Assembly: GCF_002847345.1 (NCBI RefSeq)
Contig: NZ_LXFV01000001.1
Location: forward strand, 310,001-374,000
Source: Pectobacterium peruviense
GTDB taxonomy: Bacteria; Pseudomonadota; Gammaproteobacteria; Enterobacterales; Enterobacteriaceae
Reading direction: 5' to 3'
Length of the DNA: 64,000 nt
This document shows, one piece after another, positions 28,126 to 36,529 of the stretch (within the stretch, counting starts at the first letter, position 1; each line of letters opens with the position of its first letter). A program made the position numbers and the translations under genes. The notes beneath the pieces are model-generated. The model had not been told where the DNA came from. It was given only the letters and a program-made list of their open reading frames with translations, and ran no database searches.

Positions 28126-28353
28126 ATGGCCTATTATATGACTCAACAGATGAGTAATCCCAAAACCATTACCATCACTTACTACCGGAAGCAAAGCAGC
28201 GAACATGTTAGCCACGACGAGTCAGGGCGTTTCACGAAGGATGCCGTGGATAACTATGCAAAATTTAATAATCTTCGCACCGAAGACGTTGTTAAAGGGA
28301 ACTATAAGAGTGGGCAAGGCGTGCCAGTGGGCGGTAAAGTTTTTCAAATTTAA
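28126..28353 (+). CDS. Small protein of unknown function
   Basis: A 75-residue unrecognised protein starting MAYYMTQQM. It is polar, has no signal peptide or membrane segment, and has Tyr/Lys/His-rich ITITYYRKQSSEHVSH in the N-terminal half and GVPVGGKVFQI at the end. GGAGG lies four bases before the ATG at 28126, which supports this start over an earlier ATG at 28027. A strong terminator follows immediately, so it is probably a real monocistronic gene. Confidence 0.55.
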   Translation: MAYYMTQQMSNPKTITITYYRKQSSEHVSHDESGRFTKDAVDNYAKFNNLRTEDVVKGNYKSGQGVPVGGKVFQI

Positions 28354-28365
28354 GTGTTAAAAAGA

Positions 28366-28403
28366 AAGCCCGCCAAGTCTGCTATTAGACCCTAGGCGGG
28401 CTT
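28366..28403. terminator. Bidirectional terminator before digH
   Basis: A stem of AAGCCCGCC and GGCGGGCTT, extended by an inner GTCT/AGAC pairing, has T tracts on both strands. It serves the small gene on the plus strand and digH on the minus strand. Confidence 0.88.
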
Positions 28404-28418
28404 CTTTTTGTATGACAG

Positions 28419-29711
28419 CTAGCCGCCCCAGCGGTTCCTGAGGTAATTAACGGCTTCCTGAGTTTGTGGCTGATTAAGATAATTTTCTCTGAACAGAATT
28501 GTGCCATTAATGTGCGGCGTAGACTCGTTCAAATCGAGCTGCTTTTTCAACTCTGGCACGCCACCCTTTATCATCCAATCGGGTTCATTCTTTGACGGTT
28601 CACCCACTTTATACAGTGCAACGCCAATATAGAGACGCGTGCTTGTGGGCTTCACCACATCCGCCCACCATTTTGCCAATACATCGTAGCGAGCCGCGTC
28701 GCGCGCGAAAGGCCAGTAAAGCTGCGGGGCGATGTAATCTAACAACCCTTGCTGTACCCACAAGCGGGTATCGGCATAGGCTTCATCATAAGCGGCTGCG
28801 CCTCGTGTGTCGGAACCTGCCGTATCGTGCGACCGGTTGCGCCATACGCCAGCAGGGCTGACACCGAATTCAACCTCGGGTTTCAACTGCTTGATGGTGC
28901 GCGAAACCTGCTCAATCAGCTGTTGTGTATTGTGTCGCCGCCAGTCGGCTTTTGAGCCAAATCCCTGACCATATCTTTTAAAGGTCTCTGCATCGTTAAG
29001 CGCAGAACCAGATGATTCAGCATAGAAGTAGTCATCGAACTGCACACCGTCAATCGCGTAACGCGCAACGACTTCGGCCACGATACTGGTGATCCAGCTT
29101 CGTGCTTCCGGAATTCCAGGGTCGAGCACAAAGCGATCGCCAGCCGTGCGAATCCAGTCACGATGCAACACAAATACGCTGGCCGGATTCTGCGACAGCG
29201 TGCGGTTTAGCTCAGTAACGATTCCTGGCTTGGTGTTGACGGATACGCGATAGGGATTAAACCAGGCATGGACTTTTATACCGCGTTTGTGCGCCTCATC
29301 AAGCATGAACTGGAGCGGATCGTAACCAGGGTCCTCACCAATATGGCCCGTCAGCATATCTGACCACGGCAATATTTTAGAAGGCCAGAGTGCGGTGCCA
29401 TCAGGCTTAATCTGGAAAAATACGGTATTGATACCGAGATTTTTCAATTTATCCAGCTTGCCTTTCAGCGCGTCCTGCTGCTGAGTAACGCGGATGGCAG
29501 GGCTGCTGGCATTGACTGACGTCACCGGCGGCCAGTCGAGACGGGAGACTGTCGCCAACCAGACTCCACGTACCGGTTCCTGACTTTGCTGAGGTGTGAC
29601 CGGAAGAGGCTGTTTAACGAGAGGGACTGGGGTGACAAGTGAACTCGGCGGCTTGGACGCGCAACTGGCAAGTAGAAGCGCAGCAGCAATAAGTACGACT
29701 GGCTTTTTCAC
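28419..29711 (-). CDS. digH: Lipoprotein glycosyl hydrolase DigH (YddW)
   Basis: The 430-residue lipoprotein has a lipobox at LLASC (Cys about residue 17), then a family-10-like hydrolase barrel (GHL10) from about residue 47 (VRGVWLATVSRLDWPP). Conserved barrel segments include VHAWFNPYRV near 152-161, IDGVQFDDYFY near 220-230 and YIAPQLYWPF near 325-334. E. coli DigH is a divisome-associated outer-membrane lipoprotein that cleaves denuded peptidoglycan strands. The start is GTG with a weak ribosome site. The VF530 gene ends upstream by only 5 bp, so they are likely cotranscribed. Confidence 0.9.
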   Translation of the reverse strand: MKKPVVLIAAALLLASCASKPPSSLVTPVPLVKQPLPVTPQQSQEPVRGVWLATVSRLDWPPVTSVNASSPAIRVTQQQDALKGKLDKLKNLGINTVFFQIKPDGTALWPSKILPWSDMLTGHIGEDPGYDPLQFMLDEAHKRGIKVHAWFNPYRVSVNTKPGIVTELNRTLSQNPASVFVLHRDWIRTAGDRFVLDPGIPEARSWITSIVAEVVARYAIDGVQFDDYFYAESSGSALNDAETFKRYGQGFGSKADWRRHNTQQLIEQVSRTIKQLKPEVEFGVSPAGVWRNRSHDTAGSDTRGAAAYDEAYADTRLWVQQGLLDYIAPQLYWPFARDAARYDVLAKWWADVVKPTSTRLYIGVALYKVGEPSKNEPDWMIKGGVPELKKQLDLNESTPHINGTILFRENYLNQPQTQEAVNYLRNRWGG

Positions 29712-29716
29712 GTTGG

Positions 29717-30004
29717 TTAGCTCTTATTTTTGCGACTATTAGCCCATGGGTCAACGGCACTATCATCTGATTTTACGGGAGCAACATCATCCAGAGAATC
29801 AAGATACAGCGCTTCAACTTCGGCGCGAGCCCACGGTGTCCGACGCAGAAACTTTAAACTGGATTTCACACTTGGATCGCTTTTGAAGCAATTGATGTTA
29901 ATTAATTTACCCAGCTCAACCCAGCCAAAACGGTCAACCAGCGCATTAACTTGCATTTCAAGCGTTACGCCATGTAAAGGGTCTTTAGAAATATGAGCGG
30001 TCAT
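29717..30004 (-). CDS. VF530-family (DUF2132) protein
   Basis: The 95-residue protein matches the VF530 family, small helical proteins annotated as DNA-binding from structure. The family block [20 protein letters not shown] at about residues 8-27 and the segment [21 protein letters not shown] near 45-65 are both present. The C-terminal 25 residues are acidic and then basic and probably disordered. It sits 5 bp from digH on the same strand. Confidence 0.87.
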   Translation of the reverse strand: MTAHISKDPLHGVTLEMQVNALVDRFGWVELGKLININCFKSDPSVKSSLKFLRRTPWARAEVEALYLDSLDDVAPVKSDDSAVDPWANSRKNKS

Positions 30005-30058
30005 GTAGTAAAAGTCCGGTAGTTTCAGATGTTGTGTTCAGAATTGGGCTGTTAGCAA

Positions 30059-30066
30059 GGGAAGGG
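30059..30066 (+). other. Candidate KOPS octamer (GGGAAGGG)
   Basis: This intergenic plus-strand GGGNAGGG is 11 kb left of dif and points toward it. Being outside any gene, it is the best KOPS candidate of the three. Confidence 0.55.
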
Positions 30067-30193
30067 TACAAGAAAGCAGGGCGAGCGGCAATGTTGTGCA
30101 GCCATGTGAGTATGACAACGTTGGTACCAATACACAGGATCACATCAGCAAAGTGCTAGTATGAGCATCCTCAGTAATCATCAAGGAAAGGTA

Positions 30194-30406
30194 ATGAGAG
30201 CCAGCATTCGGACGAAGATCGTGAGAGTATGTGAAGCCAAGATTGCGGCTAAAGGAGATAATGTTGGCGTGTCATTTTATGCTTTTTTTGCCAACAAGAA
30301 TGACGATCCGGAATTACTCATGGAAGTCGCTCAATGGTGGATCATGGAGATGAAGCTAGACCACTTTGAAAAAGCCAGAAAGATCATATCTCTCCTTACA
30401 CGCTAG
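30194..30406 (+). CDS. Small DUF6500-like protein
   Basis: The protein of about 70 residues begins MRASIRTKIVRVCEAKIAAK. It has the motif FYAFFANKNDDPELLMEVAQ and reads as a compact helical domain. I associate it with the DUF6500 family from memory, with moderate certainty. ATG 30194 has AAGGAAAGG upstream; an earlier ATG at 30161 lacks one. The next gene, a lipoprotein, follows after 23 bp. Confidence 0.65.
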   Translation: MRASIRTKIVRVCEAKIAAKGDNVGVSFYAFFANKNDDPELLMEVAQWWIMEMKLDHFEKARKIISLLTR

Positions 30407-30429
30407 ACAATAATAAATAAGGGATTTTA

Positions 30430-31077
30430 ATGCTCTGTAAATCGACATCGGTGACTTTGCCTCTGCTAGTAGCATCGGTACTCTTGCTGACAGGATGCGC
30501 GCCAGCACCGGATCTAACGCAGTGGAAACGTCCTAATACGGACATCGACGGCGTGCGCATCGCTATGGGTAAATGCGGGGTGCCGCTCCCCGGACCCGAT
30601 ATCCCCAAAACAGACAATGAATCAGTTCTGTATTACCAATGCATGGAGAGTATGGGGTTTACCCGTAAAGACGGATTCAAAATTTGCAGCGTTCGTGTCT
30701 ACCATGATACCCCAGCCTGCATTAAGCAAGAGCAGGGATACTCTTTGAGTCAGCGCCAGCTAGAAGCGCTGCCTTTTGTCGCAGACAGAGGGTTTCATCC
30801 GATTAAGCCGGATTCCGGCGTGAGCCAGTTTTCCTTGATTAGTTGGCGTAAAGCGGGAGCGTCGCGGCATTTTTCTCATGAAATCGAAAACGACAAACAA
30901 GCACTGGCGGCGATGTATCAATGCGGTTATCCGCAGCCTTTGGGTTCGGTGCCTTACGTGCCGACACTGCGCAAAGCCGCGGATGCTCAACGATGCATGC
31001 TGGATAAAGACTTCGAGCCGAAGAACAAACTTAGTCTAGTCTGTCGCAATTACCCGCAAGTCACGGGCTGCCAATGA
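30430..31077 (+). CDS. Cysteine-rich lipoprotein of unknown function
   Basis: An unrecognised 215-residue lipoprotein with signal peptide and lipobox LLTGC (Cys about residue 23). The mature part holds about seven further cysteines, including KCGVP, YYQCMESMGF, ICSVRV, ACIKQ, YQCGYPQP, QRCMLDKDF and VCRNYP. Two repeats of the form CG-P-P followed by a Q-C-M element suggest an internal duplication (about residues 49-75 and 170-200). Disulfide-bonded folding in the periplasm is likely. Function is unknown. Confidence 0.7.
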   Translation: MLCKSTSVTLPLLVASVLLLTGCAPAPDLTQWKRPNTDIDGVRIAMGKCGVPLPGPDIPKTDNESVLYYQCMESMGFTRKDGFKICSVRVYHDTPACIKQEQGYSLSQRQLEALPFVADRGFHPIKPDSGVSQFSLISWRKAGASRHFSHEIENDKQALAAMYQCGYPQPLGSVPYVPTLRKAADAQRCMLDKDFEPKNKLSLVCRNYPQVTGCQ

Positions 31078-31122
31078 TATGAAGTAAATGTACTCTGGAG
31101 CTAGTCATAGAAAAGGGGCTGA

Positions 31123-31227
<105 letters not shown>

Positions 31228-31315
31228 TAAAATTATGGTTGGTATTCGTTCCATTCTCCCAACCAGTAATATCCCCTTAGAGAGTTTTATGGGTTTAACA
31301 TATTAAAGGTTTCTT

Positions 31316-32074
31316 ATGATTGATTATCATTATGAATTGAATGACATTCGTGAATATATTAATAAATTATCTATTGGGAGGATTGAATACATTGATAAAA
31401 TAAGCGCACCATTCATTCCTGATTTATCTGATAGCTTTAAATTAGATGGTTCTAATGTCGTTCTGATAGGGCAGGAGACTAATGGCTGGCACGGTAATTT
31501 GTTTAACGCCATCAGTGATGAAGAAAAAATAGACAAAATAATATGTAACAGTAAATCATCGCATAAAAAACTTTTATCGCAAGGTAAGGTTGATAGTTCA
31601 TTTCTTCGCTACATACATAAAATAAAAGAGTCTAATAATGGTGAGCTTGTTCAATGGCTTAATTTTTATCTTTGTGATTACAAAAAATCATCATTTTTTA
31701 ATCTTAAAGGAAAAAACAATGATCTATATGAGTTCATCACAAAAAAATCAGTTTCTATATTATCTCGCCAGTTAAATAAACTCAAACCAAAGGTTATATT
31801 TTTTGCTGGTAAGTACCATAACAATTTCCCATTATTAGAAGATGCTATGAATTTAACTTCGCGTGAGAAATTAACTTCTAAAAATAAAAAAATAAGCTTG
31901 ATGTTATGGAATGGAGAAACGTTAGTCATTAGAATCCCCCACCCTGGTTCATGGAGTAAGGTTTCAAGGCAGGCTAGATTAGATGCTATTGATTACATGA
32001 AGTTATTTAATTCTCTTAATGATGTCGAACAGTTTAAAAAAATAACGCAAGTTCCTTCGATATGTCATGTTTAG
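31316..32074 (+). CDS. AT-rich orphan protein with a uracil-DNA-glycosylase-like fold
   Basis: The 252-residue protein has two motifs fitting the uracil-DNA glycosylase superfamily. VVLIGQETNGW at about residues 48-58 resembles the GQDPYH-type loop, and IRIPHPGSWS near 211-220 resembles the HPS-type DNA-intercalating loop. Between them KVIFFAGKYHNNF (about 159-171) matches a UDG core strand. The middle is Lys/Asn-rich. Base composition is far more AT-rich than the neighbours, which suggests horizontal gain. AAAGG lies six bases before the ATG. It may excise damaged or foreign-type bases, or be an inactive relative; neither is shown. Confidence 0.65.
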   Translation: MIDYHYELNDIREYINKLSIGRIEYIDKISAPFIPDLSDSFKLDGSNVVLIGQETNGWHGNLFNAISDEEKIDKIICNSKSSHKKLLSQGKVDSSFLRYIHKIKESNNGELVQWLNFYLCDYKKSSFFNLKGKNNDLYEFITKKSVSILSRQLNKLKPKVIFFAGKYHNNFPLLEDAMNLTSREKLTSKNKKISLMLWNGETLVIRIPHPGSWSKVSRQARLDAIDYMKLFNSLNDVEQFKKITQVPSICHV

Positions 32075-32130
32075 AACATGAAAGGAACGATTGGCGTTAT
32101 TAAAAATAATATCGTTCTTACCGTAAAACC

Positions 32131-32152
32131 GTGGCCAGTGTTACTTGGCCAC
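32131..32152 (-). terminator. Terminator between convergent genes
   Basis: A perfect seven-base stem GTGGCCA and TGGCCAC with an eight-base loop is followed on the minus strand by GGTTTTA. It closes the NTF2-like gene that ends at 32162. Confidence 0.6.
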
Positions 32153-32161
32153 TATATCTAC

Positions 32162-32605
32162 TTAGCTTTGTGCTGCGGCGATACGTTTTCCAACCTCGGC
32201 GGAAAGGTCTATTACGACGCTTGCAGGACGCATCATTACGACGAAATCAGTGATCTTACCCGCATCATTAAATTCAATAATATCGACACCGGTGAGAAGT
32301 TCGTCACCCATGCTGGCTTTGAACTCTAAAACGTAACCTGATTTGCTGGAAAAGTGTCTAGCATACTGAAAGTTTTCAAGTACGCTGAAGACTGCTGGCA
32401 GAATCACCATCAGTGGCCCCTTGCCGTGGTAGGGGTCTAATGTCGACGGGTTACTGAAAACAACATCTTCAGCCAGTAAATCAGGCAGCCGTTTCCAATC
32501 GGCTTCAGCGACGATGCGATGCCACTCCTGAAGCCCGGACTGCACCGCTGCATTAGGTGAGGCCTGTTGGATGTTGTGCTGGCTATTCTGTTCTGCGTTA
32601 CTCAT
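32162..32605 (-). CDS. NTF2/SnoaL-like protein
   Basis: The protein of about 147 residues has an NTF2-like cone fold (about residues 27-135), with the typical EWHRIVAEADWKRLPDLLAE opening and ITDFVVMMRPAS closing strand. Such proteins bind or isomerise small hydrophobic molecules. The first 25 residues are Asn/Gln-rich and likely disordered. ATG 32605 has GGAAGGA upstream. It is the last gene of a minus-strand group with two short-chain dehydrogenases and a YciI-like protein. Confidence 0.75.
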   Translation of the reverse strand: MSNAEQNSQHNIQQASPNAAVQSGLQEWHRIVAEADWKRLPDLLAEDVVFSNPSTLDPYHGKGPLMVILPAVFSVLENFQYARHFSSKSGYVLEFKASMGDELLTGVDIIEFNDAGKITDFVVMMRPASVVIDLSAEVGKRIAAAQS

Positions 32606-32824
32606 ATTTATTTCCTTCCACTTATTAGTCATAAGATAATTAATGCCATTTCACAGCAGATAAAAAACATGGCAGTTTTGGGTATTTTCTCTAACAATCA
32701 GTCTCAGAATGGTGTTAGGAAATATGCCCATCTCACAGGAAAATTTAATATGGGCACGACTTCCTTTTTAGATCATGGAGTCGTGCTAGTGCTGACATTT
32801 ACCATTTTAAGAAATAGCCGGTTT

Positions 32825-33598
32825 TCAATTGCTATAGCGTGCGGCTGCACGGCTGTTGCTGAAACCTTGGGCAAGCAGCATTCTTGCATGCTCAAATGCA
32901 TTCCATTCCTCAATGTCAGGAACAGGAGGGATTGTGACCAGCTCCTGACGGTCAAAACCGATAAGTGCGGCGTTGACTAACTCTTCTACCTCCATGACGT
33001 CAGGCACGTTGCTGATATCAGCTCCGATACGCTCGTAAATTTCAGTGCGCGTGGCGGCAGGCAGGACAGCCTGGATATAAATATCTCTAGCATTCAGCTC
33101 ACTTGCCAGGCTTTGAGAGAGAGTCAGAACATAAGACTTAGTGGCTGCATAAATACCCTGAGAGTATTCGGGTAATAGCGCCAGCACCGAGGCAATATTA
33201 ATGACAGATCCACGACCTTCCTTTACCATCGCTTTTACCGCAGCAGAAGCGAGAAGGGTGGGCGCAACAACGTTAAGCTGCAGAAGATTTTGCATCTTCT
33301 CTGGCTCTGCTTCTGCAAATCCGCCCGCCAAACCTGCGCCTGCATTGTTGACAAGAATATCAATGAAAGGGCCGTCCTGAAGGCGCTGAATCACCTGTTC
33401 AAGTTGGGTGTTTTCTGTCAGATCGGCAGTTATCACCTCGATGTCAACGGCATGAGCGCTGCGCAATTCAGTAGCTAGATTTTCGAGACGTTCAGTTGCG
33501 CGTGCAACCAGTACCAGGTTGTGACCACGCGCTGCGAGACGGCGTGCGTATTCAGCACCGATGCCACTGGATGCACCGGTAATAAGGGCTGTTGTCAT
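32825..33598 (-). CDS. Short-chain dehydrogenase/reductase
   Basis: The 257-residue classical SDR has the nucleotide motif TGASSGIGAEYARR at about residues 7-20, an NNAGAG near 89-94 and catalytic Ser/Tyr/Lys in INIASVLALL and YAATKSY (about 135-160). The Arg in ARATERL after the second strand suggests NADP preference. The substrate is unknown. It is expressed from the minus strand with the YciI-like and second SDR genes, all divergent from an HxlR regulator that may control them. Confidence 0.9.
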   Translation of the reverse strand: MTTALITGASSGIGAEYARRLAARGHNLVLVARATERLENLATELRSAHAVDIEVITADLTENTQLEQVIQRLQDGPFIDILVNNAGAGLAGGFAEAEPEKMQNLLQLNVVAPTLLASAAVKAMVKEGRGSVINIASVLALLPEYSQGIYAATKSYVLTLSQSLASELNARDIYIQAVLPAATRTEIYERIGADISNVPDVMEVEELVNAALIGFDRQELVTIPPVPDIEEWNAFEHARMLLAQGFSNSRAAARYSN

Positions 33599-33799
33599 AT
33601 TTTATATTTCCTAATCATTGTTCAATAATGAATATGTAAAAAAGGTAAAAGCAGAACACCGATTGAAATCCTGAGAATGGGCTTTCCAATATCGGCATTT
33701 TTTAATTGTCTTTTAATAAAAACTGATAGGGCATAAATTCAGCTCGGTTAATTCCTATAAATAAGTAATGAAATTATTATTCATCATGAAATAGAATTG

Positions 33800-34096
33800 T
33801 CAGTCACGTGACTTAAGGCTGAGCATCACATAATGTTCGTAATGTCCTACGCCATTTTTCACAACCGGATCTTCTGACGTTAGTGCGCTGATATCCTGTT
33901 CATCGGCGATTTGAAACAGCGATACGCCATAACCACCATTTTCATCAATGACAGGACCATGAGCAATGATAGTGCCATGATCCATCAGGCTATTAAGGTA
34001 AATACCATGCTGGGTCATTAATGATTTTTCATGCTCGGTCATTGTTGACAGAAAGTCACTTCTTGGAGGAATAAATTTGCACAAATAAAATTTCAC
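33800..34096 (-). CDS. YciI-like protein
   Basis: The 98-residue protein fits the YCII fold (dimeric alpha-beta barrel-like). It opens with FYLCKFIPPRSDF, has the conserved MTQHGIYLNSLMDHGTIIAHGPV (about residues 27-49) with its His, and an acidic EDPVVKNG near 75-82. YciI relatives are small enzymes or sensors of unclear substrate. The start is GTG with TAGGAG upstream. Confidence 0.8.
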   Translation of the reverse strand: MKFYLCKFIPPRSDFLSTMTEHEKSLMTQHGIYLNSLMDHGTIIAHGPVIDENGGYGVSLFQIADEQDISALTSEDPVVKNGVGHYEHYVMLSLKSRD

Positions 34097-34291
34097 AATC
34101 TTCTCCTAGTACATGATATTTTTAATATGAACAAGTGTTAATTAGACGGTACGGAATCATAGTCACACTAGACTTAACCCGAAATATGATAAGAGCATAT
34201 TCATCACGCAGAGTTATTTAAACAGACATTATCTCAATGCAATGAATGTACCCCCCGTGTCAGTCCAGAAAAAATATGTGGATGATGATGA

Positions 34292-35098
34292 TCAAACAGC
34301 ACTCTTCACACTCTTAATAATTGAACTTTCAAACATCCCAGGTGCGTACTGTTGCAGGAAAAGAATCATCCCCGTCATCTTGCCAACCGGATTACTGAAT
34401 TTAGGTTTTTTTGCCTCGATGAGATTACCGATAGTTCTCACTACGGCTTCCGGAGATTCGGCGTCCTCAATTCCTTTTTGCGTAGCGGCATTGGCCTGAA
34501 GACGATAAGAATCATAATCCTTAATACGTTCTCCGGTGGCTGCGACGGCATTATGGCCAAGATTAGTTTTAAACCATACCGGTTCGACCATACTTACGCT
34601 GATGTTGAAATGTTCAAGTTCAAAACGCAGTGATTTGAAGTAGCCTTGTACTGCATGTTTTGACGCGGTGTAGTAGGAGAGGTTGGGTGGCCCTATCAGG
34701 CCGACAATCGAACTGACCGTGATAATCTGCCCATGTTTTTGTTCTCTGAATAAAGGGAGAAGAGCATTCGTTACCCGCACAGTTCCCCAAAAATTGGTTT
34801 CGAACTGCTTCCTGCCCAAATCGATCGACGTTTCTTCAGCCAGGCCTGTCACCATATAGCCAGCATTATTGATAAGTACGTCTAAACGGCCAACTTCACT
34901 TATCACATTTTGTCTGAAAGCGGCAACGGAGTCCTCATTGTCAATGTCAAGTTTCAGCAATTTGAATGGGACATTGTGTTGGTGCTTCTCGGGTTCACGG
35001 CTGGTACCAATGACTGTGTGTCCGATTTTTTGCAGACTTTTGGCAACGAGCAATCCAAAACCTGAGGATGCTCCCGTGATGATGATCGTTTTTTTCAT
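34292..35098 (-). CDS. Short-chain dehydrogenase/reductase
   Basis: The 268-residue SDR has TGASSGFGLLVAKS at about residues 8-21, NNAGYM near 86-91 and the catalytic VSSIVGLIG and YYTASK (about 134-155). The RSxEPEK-like stretch after strand 2 (TSREPEK) suggests NADP use. It is the gene closest to the divergent HxlR regulator, 319 bp away. AGGAT precedes the ATG. The substrate is unknown. Confidence 0.9.
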   Translation of the reverse strand: MKKTIIITGASSGFGLLVAKSLQKIGHTVIGTSREPEKHQHNVPFKLLKLDIDNEDSVAAFRQNVISEVGRLDVLINNAGYMVTGLAEETSIDLGRKQFETNFWGTVRVTNALLPLFREQKHGQIITVSSIVGLIGPPNLSYYTASKHAVQGYFKSLRFELEHFNISVSMVEPVWFKTNLGHNAVAATGERIKDYDSYRLQANAATQKGIEDAESPEAVVRTIGNLIEAKKPKFSNPVGKMTGMILFLQQYAPGMFESSIIKSVKSAV

Positions 35099-35417
35099 GC
35101 TGTTGTATCCTGTGAAGCACCGCTAACAAGCGATTTTTATGAAACCTGATGCACTTAGCTGACAGCAGCCGGCGCTGCTATTTCCCGCAACTGCAGAGCA
35201 ATAAGCAGTGCTGCTGGCGTATCAGAAAAGAGGCCCTTGTCTATCTGGTCTACGCGTTCCTCAATATTGGACGCTTGACGAAATGGATGTTAGTATCGTT
35301 TAGATATTGAGTCAATACAAAAAAGATAGTTACAAGGGCGAGCAGCGTTCCCGGGTATCCAATTTTAAAAATGTGTTTTAAAATCAATTAAGTTCCAACC
35401 TAATTTTAGTGAATATT
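35099..35417. promoter_or_regulatory. Divergent control region between SDR and HxlR genes
   Basis: This 319-bp gap separates the minus-strand SDR group from hxlR. An AT-rich stretch at about 35288-35330 contains TATCGTTTAGATATTGAG and TCAATACAAAAAAG, a plausible place for a promoter and an HxlR operator. No exact operator can be assigned. Confidence 0.4.
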
Positions 35418-35906
35418 ATGAAAAATAAAGATTTCTCAAGCGGATCTTGTCCTATTGCAAGAAGCCTAGTTTTTTTAGGGGATGCATGGACAGTGCTGAT
35501 ACTCAGGGATGCCCATGCCGGAATGACTCGTTTTGATCAATTCCGTAAAAGTCTGGGGATTGTGCCAACGATGCTAACCAAGCGACTGGCCTCACTGACT
35601 CAGGAAAATCTTCTGCAAAAGAGGCTGTATTCAGAACATCCACCACGCGAGGAATACGTTCTCACAGAGTCGGGACGGGACTTTTTACCTGTGCTGTTTA
35701 TGTATGAAGCATGGGGACGAAAATACCGCGGAGAAGGTGAACTCATGCGGATCCTTGATGATGAAACTGGACTTGAAGTGCAGCCTGTCGCGATAGACCG
35801 TATTAACGGTGCTGAAATCGGTACCAGACCGTTTCACATCGTGCAGCCTAAAGATAGCGGAAATGTAACTCAAGATGGAGGCAGTAATGACATTGTCAGG
35901 AGCTGA
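35418..35906 (+). CDS. HxlR-family winged-helix regulator
   Basis: The protein of about 162 residues has the HxlR DNA-binding domain (about residues 10-100). SCPIARSLVFLGDAWTVLIL holds the conserved cysteine (about residue 11) that in relatives senses electrophiles or oxidants. MLTKRLASLTQENLLQKRLY is the recognition and wing region. The last 60 residues are an unassigned extension. It overlaps the DUF1349 gene by about 20 bp, so the two are cotranscribed, and is divergent from the SDR group. The cysteine and redox-enzyme neighbours suggest a quinone or aldehyde response, an inference only. Confidence 0.88.
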   Translation: MKNKDFSSGSCPIARSLVFLGDAWTVLILRDAHAGMTRFDQFRKSLGIVPTMLTKRLASLTQENLLQKRLYSEHPPREEYVLTESGRDFLPVLFMYEAWGRKYRGEGELMRILDDETGLEVQPVAIDRINGAEIGTRPFHIVQPKDSGNVTQDGGSNDIVRS

Positions 35907-36474
35907 GCAAAATACATGGATAAATCGTCCTGAATATTCAGAAGTTAGCGAAGACAGAATAGTCATAGTGCGTGATGCGCACACGGACTTTTGGGAAAAC
36001 ACGCACTATGACTTCAGCCATTACACCGGACATGCGTACGGGAAAGAAACTGAGAGCGATTTCACTTTTCAGGTCAGAATCAAAGCGGATTTCAAAACGC
36101 TGTACGATCAGGCAGGGGTTTTCATTGGAGGAACGAAGACTGCCTGGATTAAGGCCGGAATAGAATTTAATGATGGACAGCCAGCTATCGGATGCGTTGT
36201 CACTGACAATAACTCTGACTGGTCGACAGGAGTTTTTCCGGGAAATCCAGACGACTTTTGGATGCGGGTAACATCTAAAGGCGACGTCATACGCATACAA
36301 TATTCGATTGACGGGAAAAATTGGCCCTTGCTGAGGTTGTGTACATGGCCAGGGACAGGAAAAAAATTCATTGGCGTCATGTGCTGTTCTCCTAAAAGAA
36401 AGGGATTAAGCGCCGAGTTTACCGACATCTTATTGACTCCTCCATTCGATAAGGAGCTTCACGACCTTTCGTAG
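35887..36474 (+). CDS. DUF1349 protein (concanavalin-like fold)
   Basis: The protein of about 195 residues fits DUF1349, a beta-sandwich family related to yeast regulation-of-enolase protein 1. Family blocks are DFWENTHYDF (about 34-43), DQAGVFIGGTKTAWIKAGIE (about 75-94) and WMRVTSKGDVIRIQYSIDG (about 122-140). ATG 35887 has GGAGG five bases upstream and lies inside the end of the hxlR gene. The function is unknown; such folds often bind sugars. Confidence 0.8.
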   Translation: MTLSGAEQNTWINRPEYSEVSEDRIVIVRDAHTDFWENTHYDFSHYTGHAYGKETESDFTFQVRIKADFKTLYDQAGVFIGGTKTAWIKAGIEFNDGQPAIGCVVTDNNSDWSTGVFPGNPDDFWMRVTSKGDVIRIQYSIDGKNWPLLRLCTWPGTGKKFIGVMCCSPKRKGLSAEFTDILLTPPFDKELHDLS

Positions 36475-36529
36475 TAACAAGCAATACCGATGTTCATAAA
36501 TCCGCGGTTAAAAGGTCATGGAGTTTATT

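Noticed and set aside
35288..35340. Possible second Ter site around TAGTTACAAGG
   Set aside because: Only part of the Ter core matches; the essential AACAT-containing half is missing.
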